Source of the DNA: Hellea sp.
Lineage (GTDB): Bacteria; Pseudomonadota; Alphaproteobacteria; Caulobacterales; Maricaulaceae
Reading direction: 5' to 3'
Assembly (NCBI GenBank): GCA_028224375.1
Contig: JAOIVW010000003.1
Location: forward strand, 111,443-175,442
DNA: 64,000 nt
Below, one piece after another: positions 45,260-53,800 of the stretch. Numbering within the stretch: the stretch's first letter is position 1; every line of letters starts with the position of its first letter. The position numbers and the translations under genes are program-made. Below the pieces are notes generated by a model that ran no database searches, was not told the DNA's origin, and worked only from the letters and a program-made list of their open reading frames with translations.

Positions 45260-46053
45260 TGTTAGTCGACAGCCACGTAAATCTCCACGGCGATAAGTTT
45301 GCTGAAGACCGCGAAGAGGTCATTGACCGCGCCTTTGAATCAGGCGTTGGGACCATGCTCAATATCTGTTGCAAACTTTCTGACTTTGACGATGTTGTCG
45401 CTGTGGCTGAGGCTCATCCAAATATGTGGGCCAGTGTAGGCACGCATCCGCATGACGCCAAAGAAAATCCTAACATAACGGCAGATCAGCTTATTACCGC
45501 TGCCCAACATCCTAAGGTCATCGGAATTGGCGAGACGGGCTATGACTTTCATTACGGCTATAGTTCTGAGGCTGAGCAGGTGCATAACTTTAAAGCCCAC
45601 ATCATCGCGGCGCGTGAGACCAAGCTGCCCCTCATCATCCATACGCGTGAAGCGGATGAGCTTATGATGAGCACATTGAAAACAGCTATAGCAGAGGAGG
45701 GGCCCTTTGCGGCGGAACTTCATTGCTACACATCTGGCCCAGAGCTAGCAAAATGGGGCGCAGATCAAGGATTTTACTTTTCGGTTTCGGGAATTTTGAG
45801 TTTTAAAAACGCTCATGATGTACGCGCCCTTGCCAAGGCTATGCCAGATGAGCGTATCATGCTTGAGACGGACTGCCCTTATCTCGCGCCAGTACCTCAT
45901 CGCGGCCGCCGAAATGAGCCCGCCTATGTCAAAGAGGTCTGCCAAGCTTTAGCAGAGGTAAAAGGTTGGAGTTTCGATGAGACAGCGAAGCGCACAACAG
46001 ATGCCTTCTTTAATCTCTTCACCAAAGCCAAACGGCCCGAGGGCTTAAAATGA
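45259..46053 (+). CDS. TatD family metal-dependent hydrolase
   Basis: A 264-residue TIM-barrel amidohydrolase of the TatD/YcfH type, with 3'-5' DNase activity known in relatives. The first metal motif reads DSHVNLH instead of the classic DSHCHLD, so the second histidine of HxH is Asn. The remaining ligands are in GIGETGYDF (Glu), IIHTREAD (His), LHCYT (His) and LETDCPYLAP (Asp). The HVN form may be a lineage feature. Overlaps holB by one base and the MBL gene by four. Confidence 0.92.
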   Translation: MLVDSHVNLHGDKFAEDREEVIDRAFESGVGTMLNICCKLSDFDDVVAVAEAHPNMWASVGTHPHDAKENPNITADQLITAAQHPKVIGIGETGYDFHYGYSSEAEQVHNFKAHIIAARETKLPLIIHTREADELMMSTLKTAIAEEGPFAAELHCYTSGPELAKWGADQGFYFSVSGILSFKNAHDVRALAKAMPDERIMLETDCPYLAPVPHRGRRNEPAYVKEVCQALAEVKGWSFDETAKRTTDAFFNLFTKAKRPEGLK

Positions 46054-46868
46054 GCATCAGAGCTATCATATTAGGCTGCGGATCTTCTGGCGGCGTGCCG
46101 CGTGTTGGCGGGGATTGGGGTGTTTGCGACCCAACTGAGCCTAAAAATCGCCGCTCACGTAGCTCGCTCTATGTGGAATATTGGGACGGGGAGACAGAGC
46201 CTGCCCCTGAAGACCGCACAGCCGTGTTGATTGACACATCCCCGGACTTGCGGGAACAGTTTCTTAAAGCTGATATCCAGCGATTGGACGCATTGCTTTA
46301 TACCCATGACCACGCGGATCAGAGCCACGGTATCGATGATTTGCGCGCCATTGCTTACCGTATGCGCAAACGCATTCCGACATATATGGACGCTCATACA
46401 AAAGAGCATGTTTACAATCGTTTTGAGTATTGCTTTGAAATGCCTGAAGGCCGCGTGCATCCGCCTATTCTTGAACTGCAAGACCTTATAAAAGGCGAAG
46501 ACACGTTCAGCATAGACGGGCCGGGCGGGGAATTGTCTGTTGAAGTCATTGAGCTTAGCCACGGCCCCACACCGTCATTGGGTTTCATCTTTGGCGGCAA
46601 GCTCGCCTATAGCCCTGATGTTTGGGGCATAGAAGATGTTGGTTTTGAAACGCTAACAGGTATCGATACGTGGATATTAGATGCGCTTCGCTATAATGAC
46701 CATCCCACCCATGCCCATGCAGACCGCGCGCTCTCATGGCTGGCCAAAACCCAAGCCAAACGCGGAATTCTGACGAACCTACATATCGATATGGATTATA
46801 AAACGCTTAGCGACGAGCTATTTGGAAACGTGACCCCTGCCTATGACGGTATGGTTGTTCACGCCTAA
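46050..46868 (+). CDS. Metallo-beta-lactamase fold hydrolase (PhnP-like)
   Basis: A 272-residue MBL-fold protein. The zinc motif is YTHDHADQSHGIDDL, and SHGPTPSLGFIFGGKLAYSPD plus the later HPTHAHADRALSW supply further ligands. GCGSSGGVPRVGGDWGVCDP at the N-terminus matches PhnP-type phosphodiesterases. No phosphonate genes are nearby; here it follows tatD as in many alphaproteobacteria, so a nucleotide or cyclic-phosphate substrate is only a guess. Its end overlaps the convergent oxidoreductase gene by four bases. Confidence 0.9.
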   Translation: MSIRAIILGCGSSGGVPRVGGDWGVCDPTEPKNRRSRSSLYVEYWDGETEPAPEDRTAVLIDTSPDLREQFLKADIQRLDALLYTHDHADQSHGIDDLRAIAYRMRKRIPTYMDAHTKEHVYNRFEYCFEMPEGRVHPPILELQDLIKGEDTFSIDGPGGELSVEVIELSHGPTPSLGFIFGGKLAYSPDVWGIEDVGFETLTGIDTWILDALRYNDHPTHAHADRALSWLAKTQAKRGILTNLHIDMDYKTLSDELFGNVTPAYDGMVVHA

Positions 46869-47809
46869 GCGCCGCGAATAACCTTATAGATATTTTCCAT
46901 GTGATCGGCGTGAGATGCGATAGTCGCGAGGTCAGTGCTATCGCCCCTCAAAAAAGCGTTAGTTTGCGCATGTAAACCAGGTTTGAACCGCGTGTCCAAA
47001 TCATCTTCAAGCTCAACAGGCGTAATTGCAAAGCCTTCGGGAGACCGTTCATTTAACTTTTCTAGAGGGTTAAACATCAATGTGCGCTTAGGCGTCATAA
47101 CCTCGACCATCCAGCGCGGCGCGGCATCCCAATCGGCATGATAAGAAAAAAGCCCGCCATTCTCTAATGACCCATGACCCACAAATTGTGACCCTGCAGG
47201 GTGCCAATCTGAGCCTCCAGCCTGCTTTCCGGAAATGTCAGTCGGATAACCCGCAAGAAAGAACCCCATATCCAAGACATGGGTTGAGTTGGCATAAAGC
47301 CACTGCGATTTGATATGGGCTGCCGTTGGCACATCTTTGATACGGAAGGCAAATTCGGAGAACTCCATTCTTAGAGATGTTGCGCCGCCATCTTCTGCGA
47401 TAAGTTTTTTAGCCGCCATAACACTCGCATAAAAGCGGCGATTATAAGCGACATAAACTTTTGCATTATGAGCTGCGGCAAAGTCTGCAAGCTCTTGCGT
47501 TTCTTCAGGGGTAAGGCCAGCCGGTTTTTCGACGAGGACATTTTTGATGCCTGCTGCAATCAGGGCCTTCGTATTTGGCGCAAGCGCGTCCACAGGAGTC
47601 GAAACAATAGCGTAATCGGGCAGGGCTTCGCCCGAGCCCAAATAATCCTCAAGCCCGCCTGTGCGGACGTCCAAACCGGTCTTCTCTTTAAAGGCGGCTG
47701 CTGATTTTTCGCCGCGCCCAATGACGCGTGTATCAGCTTTCAAGTCTTTTAAGACGGCAGCATAGGCCATGGCCATTGGGCCTGCGCCGATAAGGGCTAA
47801 TTTTGTCAT
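46865..47809 (-). CDS. Gfo/Idh/MocA family oxidoreductase
   Basis: A 314-residue NAD(P)-dependent oxidoreductase. The dinucleotide-binding loop is LIGAGPMAMAYA, and the EKPAG motif (VLVEKPAGLTPEE) carries the catalytic lysine. The C-terminal alpha/beta domain contains the YNRRFYAS text. Substrate is probably a sugar or sugar nucleotide. It is downstream of the phosphatase and kdsB genes on the same strand, hinting at an envelope polysaccharide role, which is inference. Confidence 0.87.
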   Translation of the reverse strand: MTKLALIGAGPMAMAYAAVLKDLKADTRVIGRGEKSAAAFKEKTGLDVRTGGLEDYLGSGEALPDYAIVSTPVDALAPNTKALIAAGIKNVLVEKPAGLTPEETQELADFAAAHNAKVYVAYNRRFYASVMAAKKLIAEDGGATSLRMEFSEFAFRIKDVPTAAHIKSQWLYANSTHVLDMGFFLAGYPTDISGKQAGGSDWHPAGSQFVGHGSLENGGLFSYHADWDAAPRWMVEVMTPKRTLMFNPLEKLNERSPEGFAITPVELEDDLDTRFKPGLHAQTNAFLRGDSTDLATIASHADHMENIYKVIRGA

Positions 47810-47823
47810 GTGGTCATCCTGTT

Positions 47824-48435
47824 TTAAGAGATACGTTTATCCCAAGCCGTAACTTTGGACATTCCGTTTTTGATTTCAATTATACCATAAGCGGCGGTTC
47901 GCAGCTTTCTTGGCGCGTCTGTAGCGATTTCGTCGACAGCATCAAGCGCAAAACGCGCAATGCCGTTACTTGTGACGACCAAAATATCGCCCATACCGTC
48001 ATGGTGGTCTGCGAAGAATGTTTTCCACGCGCTGATAATTTCAGGTGGGTTTACTTTCCATCCGTCAGGCGGAATGGCATCATTGTCCCATTGTTCAATT
48101 GCCTTTTCCCCTAAGCGTGCCACGACGTCACTTTCTGGCTTGTTTTCATCTATGCCGTAATCAATTTCAGTCAAAAATTGTAATATTTTCAGCTCTTTAA
48201 CAGGATGTCCTGATGTCAAAATGAAATCTGATGTCTGGTATGTGCGTAGCAATGAAGAACAAAAAGCTGATTTAAAGCTAAAATCTGATGTCTCAGGCGA
48301 AAAATGGTCTGCCAAACCTTTAGCTTGATTAATGCCTGAGATAGACAAAGGCATATCCGTTCGCGATCCTACGCGCGTGATGACATCACCCTTATCGAAA
48401 GTGTTCCCATGTCGGCAAATGACGATGCGCGTCAT
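47824..48435 (-). CDS. Histidine phosphatase superfamily protein
   Basis: A 203-residue phosphoglycerate-mutase-like phosphatase. The RHG motif is ICRHGNTFDKGD, followed by LSISGINQAKGLADHF and a conserved arginine region. The second catalytic histidine region is less typical: the place of the usual SHG reads VTSNGIARFALDA, with Asn for His. It overlaps kdsB by four bases (ATGA), so it is translated with it. Whether it dephosphorylates Kdo 8-phosphate or a related sugar phosphate is unknown. Confidence 0.8.
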   Translation of the reverse strand: MTRIVICRHGNTFDKGDVITRVGSRTDMPLSISGINQAKGLADHFSPETSDFSFKSAFCSSLLRTYQTSDFILTSGHPVKELKILQFLTEIDYGIDENKPESDVVARLGEKAIEQWDNDAIPPDGWKVNPPEIISAWKTFFADHHDGMGDILVVTSNGIARFALDAVDEIATDAPRKLRTAAYGIIEIKNGMSKVTAWDKRIS

Positions 48436-49247
48436 TGGTAAGGGTCACCATGTTTTGCAATTAAAGCTTCTGCAAGGGCGAGGTCTTCTGGGCTATCAAT
48501 TCCTGAGATGGTGATGTGCGTCGGCTCAACACTCACACAGCTAATCACAATACCATTTTCCAGAAGGCGCAATTGTTCCAATCCCTCTAGCTTTTCATAA
48601 GCGCTTTCGGGGCTCTGCGTGAATGTTTTCAGAGCTTTCTGGGTATAGGCATAAAGACCGACATGTCTCCGCACAGGGGAAAGGGACATCGACTCTTTGA
48701 CGACATCTTCTTTGCGAATGGCGGGGATAATGTTTTTTGAAAACCAAATCGCTTCATTCTCTTGATTCACAATAACGCAGGTCCCGCTAAAAGGGGTCTT
48801 AGCCTTATGCTCTCTTAGATCCGCCAAAGCTTGCCATGATAATTGAATGTACGGCGTCGCCACCTCTGCACCGCCTTTTAGCGCCTCTGCCAAAGCGACA
48901 ATCTGATTTACTGGTGTAAAAGGGGCATCGCCTTGAAGGTTGATGATAAAGTCAAAAGCCATGCCCGTTGAAGCCGTCATTTGCTCTGCCGCCGCCAAAG
49001 CACGATCGCTGCCTGTCTTCAAATCCGCGGGCGTCATCACGCAGGGAATATCATGCTCTGCGCAATGCGCTTGGATACGGGCATCATCCGTTGCAACAAC
49101 ATATTGTGCGTTCGAGATGCTTTTAGAGGCGAGCTGTGCTGTACGCGCGGTTCGGCGCAACATCGAAATACCATTGATTTTCGCAAGCGGCTTACCCGGA
49201 AATCGAGTGGAGGCATAGCGGGCCGGAACGACGATAAGCGTTTGCAT
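48432..49247 (-). CDS. kdsB: 3-deoxy-manno-octulosonate cytidylyltransferase
   Basis: A 271-residue CMP-Kdo synthetase that activates Kdo with CTP for lipopolysaccharide inner core synthesis. The N-terminal motif is VVPARYASTRFPGKPLAKI. INLQGDAPF carries the metal-binding Asp, and RRHVGLYAYTQKAL and EKLEGLEQLRLLENG are family blocks. It is first in an operon with the histidine phosphatase and oxidoreductase genes, and divergent from kdsD, another Kdo-pathway gene. Confidence 0.94.
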   Translation of the reverse strand: MQTLIVVPARYASTRFPGKPLAKINGISMLRRTARTAQLASKSISNAQYVVATDDARIQAHCAEHDIPCVMTPADLKTGSDRALAAAEQMTASTGMAFDFIINLQGDAPFTPVNQIVALAEALKGGAEVATPYIQLSWQALADLREHKAKTPFSGTCVIVNQENEAIWFSKNIIPAIRKEDVVKESMSLSPVRRHVGLYAYTQKALKTFTQSPESAYEKLEGLEQLRLLENGIVISCVSVEPTHITISGIDSPEDLALAEALIAKHGDPYQ

Positions 49248-49380
49248 AGCTGGCTATTAGAGGCTGCTTTCACGACATGCAATAAGGCTTTGCGGCGTTG
49301 CATTGCCTCAAGCCCTTATTTACACAGATGCTTAGCTGGTTTACGTGCACATCAGCGCTCCAAGATTAGAGGTTACTGCG

Positions 49381-50352
49381 GTGAATCAAACAGCGATAGA
49401 TGTTCTAAAGAAAGAACAGGCGGGTCTTACGGCTCTCATCGCCGCCATGGCTGACCATTTGGAGCATGGCTTTGGCGCGGCCTTCGATTTAACCCTTGAG
49501 GCCATAAAGGCTATTAAGGGCAGGGTCATCGTAACCGGCATGGGTAAATCAGGGCACATCGCGCGTAAAATCGCGGCGACATTTGCCTCAACGGGCACAC
49601 TCTCAAGCTTTGTACATCCCGGAGAAGCCCTTCACGGTGACTTGGGCATGATTTCAACCAATGATATTATCATCGCGCTGTCCAACTCTGGCGGCACAGC
49701 TGAGTTGGCGGGCATTATAAGCTATGCTAATCGCTACAACATTCCTCTGATTGGAATTACATCAGGTAAAGGTTCGTCTTTAGATCAAGGCGCGAATATA
49801 ACCCTTTTGCTGCCAAAAGCGGATGAGGCGTGTCATGTGACTCAAGCTCCCACGACATCAACCCTCATGGCTCTGGCGGTAGGTGACGCATTAGCCGTAA
49901 CGCTGATGAAGCGACGAGGCTTTACGTCAGATGATTTTCACCGCTTTCATCCCGGAGGAAAACTGGGAGCTGCGCTTAAGAAAGTGTCCGATGTTATGAG
50001 GCCTATTGAAGATGTTTATCTCTGCAATGAGACTCTTCACATCGCGAAGGCCGTTGATCAAATCAATCAAGGCGGCGTTGGCTGTGTCGGTATCACCGCA
50101 AAGAATGGAAGTCTTACAGGTATCATAACGGATGGTGATCTCAGGCGGCATTACAGTGAACTGGACAAAGATAGTTTGGCAGCCGATGTAATGACAACTA
50201 ACCCCATTTCTCTTCTGGCTGATGATCTCGCCGCAAAAGGCCTCAACATTCTAAGCCAAAAGAAAATCACATCGCTTTTCGTTTTAGATGGGTCGGCAAA
50301 GCCTATTGGGCTCATCCATATTCATGACTTCTTGGAAGAGGGCGTTATCTAG
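49381..50352 (+). CDS. kdsD: D-arabinose 5-phosphate isomerase (KpsF/GutQ)
   Basis: A 323-residue isomerase that makes arabinose 5-phosphate from ribulose 5-phosphate, the precursor of Kdo. The SIS domain contains TGMGKSGHIARKIAATFASTGT and ALSNSGGTAEL, with FHPGGKLGA after it. Two CBS domains fill the C-terminal third (VMRPIEDV, GIITDGDLRRH, VMTTNPISL). I chose the GTG at 49381, with AGAGG eight bases upstream. A GTG at 49345 would add 12 residues. Divergent from kdsB. Confidence 0.93.
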   Translation: MNQTAIDVLKKEQAGLTALIAAMADHLEHGFGAAFDLTLEAIKAIKGRVIVTGMGKSGHIARKIAATFASTGTLSSFVHPGEALHGDLGMISTNDIIIALSNSGGTAELAGIISYANRYNIPLIGITSGKGSSLDQGANITLLLPKADEACHVTQAPTTSTLMALAVGDALAVTLMKRRGFTSDDFHRFHPGGKLGAALKKVSDVMRPIEDVYLCNETLHIAKAVDQINQGGVGCVGITAKNGSLTGIITDGDLRRHYSELDKDSLAADVMTTNPISLLADDLAAKGLNILSQKKITSLFVLDGSAKPIGLIHIHDFLEEGVI

Positions 50353-50402
50353 CCCTCATTAGCAAGAATTTCATGATAGGCATCCCAGACTTCTTGCGTC
50401 GA

Positions 50403-50640
50403 CATTGTCTGACGTCAGGGCCTGTGTCTCAGATTCAGGTCTGGACTGAGAGAGACCTTGCTCATCTTCATTCTTATGGAGAGAAAGATGAGACAGAGTA
50501 AAACAACATCAGGCGAGCATATCGTCAAAGACACCAAACATAAGACCCGCAAACAATACAGCGCAGATGAGAAGATCCGCATTGATCTGGATGGCCTTCG
50601 CGGCGAAGAAAGTATCGCGGAGCTGTGCCGTCAAGAATGA
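50403..50640 (+). mobile_element. IS3-family left-end remnant
   Basis: The region from about TGTCTGACGTCAGGGCC (50407) through the truncated orfA at 50488-50640 resembles the left end of an IS3-family element. No right end, orfB or matching inverted repeat is seen downstream, so the element is a deletion relic. The exact outer boundary is my estimate. The rest of the 490-base gap before the FG-GAP gene is A/T-rich and has no other gene I can support. Confidence 0.5.
50488..50640 (+). pseudogene. Truncated IS3-family transposase OrfA
   Basis: The 50-residue product contains TRKQYSADEKIRIDLDGLRGEESIAELCR, the N-terminal helix-turn-helix of IS3-type OrfA, then stops at CRQE where intact copies continue with the second half of the helix-turn-helix and a leucine zipper. 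A GGAGAG ribosome-binding site before the ATG is kept. orfB is absent. Confidence 0.75.
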
Positions 50641-50793
50641 ATTGATAGTGTTTGGTGAGATTTATAGCATTATAATTTCTCATAATAAACATTATGCGTT
50701 TCGCGTCCCATCTTACGAGCGGCTTAAGAAGAGCTGAGCTTTTGATGCTAACAGCAAATATTGCCAAGTCGGAATATGACCCCTACTCTGTGA

Positions 50794-50816
50794 CGCCGCC
50801 TGATGTTCTGGCGGCG
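50794..50816. terminator. G/C-rich hairpin downstream of the FG-GAP/RTX gene
   Basis: Stem CGCCGCC / GGCGGCG with a nine-base loop, 27 bases after the stop codon of the minus-strand FG-GAP gene. It lacks a T-run on either strand, so it may be a weak terminator or an mRNA 3'-protecting structure. Confidence 0.4.
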
Positions 50817-50842
50817 ATAAGTCAAACTGTAACGTCTTCCCC

Positions 50843-53800
50843 CTACAAGAACGTAAAGTCATCGACTGTCAGGTCTGCGATGTCCATGTTTCTGACGGTG
50901 ATGACGCCGTTATCTGAGGTGATGATAACATTGGTGCCGCTTTGCTCCAGGGTGAGGTCAGCAAAGCTGTCGACCGCGCCGCGGAACTCAATCGTGTCAA
51001 TGCCGTCCTCAAAGTCGCGGATGACATCATTGCCGGAATTGGCAAAGAACACAAAAGTATCCTCGCCCTGCTGGCCAAAGAGAACATCATTATCAGCGCC
51101 CCCGACCAAGCGGTCATTACCATCACCGCCAAAGAGCGTATCATTGCCGCCTGCGCCTATAAGCGTGTCATTACCCGCCAAGCCAATGAGCTGGTTCCCT
51201 TCACCTCCGGAGGTGATATTATCATTTAAGTTAGAGCCGGAGAAGTTCTCAATTGAGATATAAGTATCACCTGCTGCTTCGCCTGTGTTTAGCGAGGGGT
51301 TGAACACGTTGATGGTCACGCCTGTGGATGCGGCTGTGTAGAGCACGCGGTCAATCCCTTCGCCGCCATCCAGCACATCAGCGCCCAGCCCGCCTGTGAG
51401 CAGGTCATTACCCTCCCCGCCCATCAGCTCATCATCACCAATACCGCCTCTGATAGTATCATTACCGGCCAAGCCCTCAACAATGTCGTCATTCTCATCC
51501 CCGACAAAGAGGTCATTGCCTGTGGTCAGTGTTGTGTTGACATCTACGCCTGTGGCGTCCGGCAGCGGGTTTACAAAGCTAAAGTCATCCGCTGTAATCG
51601 TGCTGGCTGTGATACCGATTAGGGTTAGCACACCCACAACTGAGGTAATGCGCGTATTATTGCCCACCTGCTCAATGGTCAGGTCTGACAGATCGCCCGG
51701 CCCGTCAATATACTGGATAAGGTCAGTTCCGCTTTCATAGCCAAAGATACGGTCTGCCCCTGCGCCTGAGCGGATAACATAGGTATCCGCCCCGCCTTGG
51801 CCAAAGAGATCATCATTACCAAAGCCGCCAATCAAGCGGTCATCGCCGCTGCCGCCAAAGAGGCGGTCACGCCCGCCGGCGCCGCTAAGCACGTCATCAC
51901 CGCCAAGACCAACAAGATCGTTATCATCATTGCCCGAGGTAATCACATCATCAAAGTTAGACCCTGTGATGCTTTCAATACTGTTATATGTATCGCCAGC
52001 CGCTTCGCCTGTGTTTAAAGACTGGTCGATGAAGTTAGCTGTCACGCCTGCTGCTGCCGTTGAGTAGAACACACGGTCAGCGCCTTCGCCGCCATTAATC
52101 TCATCCGCGCCAGCCCCGCCAAAGAAGTCATCATTGCCCGCATCGCCATTGAGGATGTCATCACCATCGCCGCCGTTCAGGATATCACGCCCGTCACCAC
52201 CATTGATAATATCGTCACCGCTAAGGCCAAAGATAACATCATCACCCGCCAAGCCGTTAATAAAGTCGTCATCTGTCGTGCCGTTGAGAGGATCGTCATC
52301 GCCTGGGGTTCCGTTCACGAGAGCCAGAATCGTTGTAAGATCGATAATGTCAATCCCGACCTGCACGAATTCAATATTGGTCAGCGTATCGACGCCATTA
52401 CCATTGAGGTTATCTGTGACGGTAAAAGTCCCATTACCATTATTGACGATGTCGTAGTCTGAGACATTGCCGTTATAGATAGCAACGTCATCATCTGCGC
52501 CGCCATCCAGAGTGTCATTACCCGCGCCGCCTTCAAGGCGGTCATCGCCTGCATTGCCACTGAGCGTATCATCGCCTTCATCGCCAAAGAGAACATCGCT
52601 TCCTGCGCCGCCATTAATGACGTCATCACCCGCAAGGCCGCGAACGACTTCGCCATTATTGGAGGCAGTGTAGCTGTCAGTGGCCACGGAGAGAATTTCG
52701 ACGGTGCGGCCAAACTCAGCCTGACCGTAAATGATATAGGTTTCGCCGGTCTCACCATTGCCACCATGATCGCCGTAACGCGCCCCGATGAGGATATCAT
52801 CAAACCCGTCGCCATCAATATCCCCCGCAGAAGACACAGAAATCCCACTTTGATCAGCTACACTGATACCGTTAAGGACAAAGCCGTTCGTCCCGTTAAG
52901 CGTAGACAGCTCAAGACTTGCGCCGAAACCACTCGCCTGTCCAAAGACAATATAACTCTCACCGCTATAGCTCCCATTTGGAACAGCACTAAAGGCCCCT
53001 ATGAGGATATCATCAAATCCATCGCCATTAACATCTCCCGCAGAAGAGACTGAACGCCCGCTTTGATCAAGCGAGTCTACTCCGTTGATGACAAAACCAT
53101 TGCTGCCGTTAAGTGCAAATAGTTCAAAACTAGGCGCAAAACCATTCTCTTGTCCAAAAACAACATAGCTCTCGCCGCTCTGCTCTCCATTAGGATCTGC
53201 ACGTGATGCACCGATAATAATATCGCCAAAGCCATCCCCATTAATATCCCCTGCAGAAGACACTGAACGCCCGCTGTAATCACGCGTACCTATACCGTTA
53301 AGGACAAAGCCATTCGTCCCGTTGAGTGAAGATAGATCAAAGCTAGCGCCAAAACCGTCCGCTTGCCCCAAAATGATATAGCTCTCCCCGCTATCAAACC
53401 CATTGGGATCAGCATTGCGTGCGCCGATGAGAATATCATCAAAGCCGTCTCCATTTACATCCCCCGCAGACGCGACAGAATCCCCGCTCAAATCACTGGC
53501 ATCTATGCCGTTAATGACAAAGCCATTTGTGCCGTTTAGCGCGGAAAGCTCAAGGCTGTCTCCAAAACCGCCCGCTTGTCCAAAAATAACATAGCTTTCA
53601 CCGCTAAGGCTCCCATTGGGATCTCCGCCCGTTGCTCCGATGATAAAATCATCAAAACCGTCACCATTAAAGTCCCCTGCGGATGACACTGAACGACCGC
53701 TACGATCATATGCGTTTATACCATTTATGACAAAGCCATTGGTGCCATCAAGAGATAACAGATCGAGGCTGGCCTCAAAACCGCCCGCTTGCCCAAAAAT

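Noticed and set aside
50694..51263. A 189-codon plus-strand frame at the end of the FG-GAP/RTX gene
   Set aside because: It is the antisense shadow of RTX repeats; the Ser/Pro-rich repeats in it mirror the Gly/Asp repeats of the real gene. Similar plus-strand frames elsewhere in 51-56 kb and 62-64 kb are rejected for the same reason.
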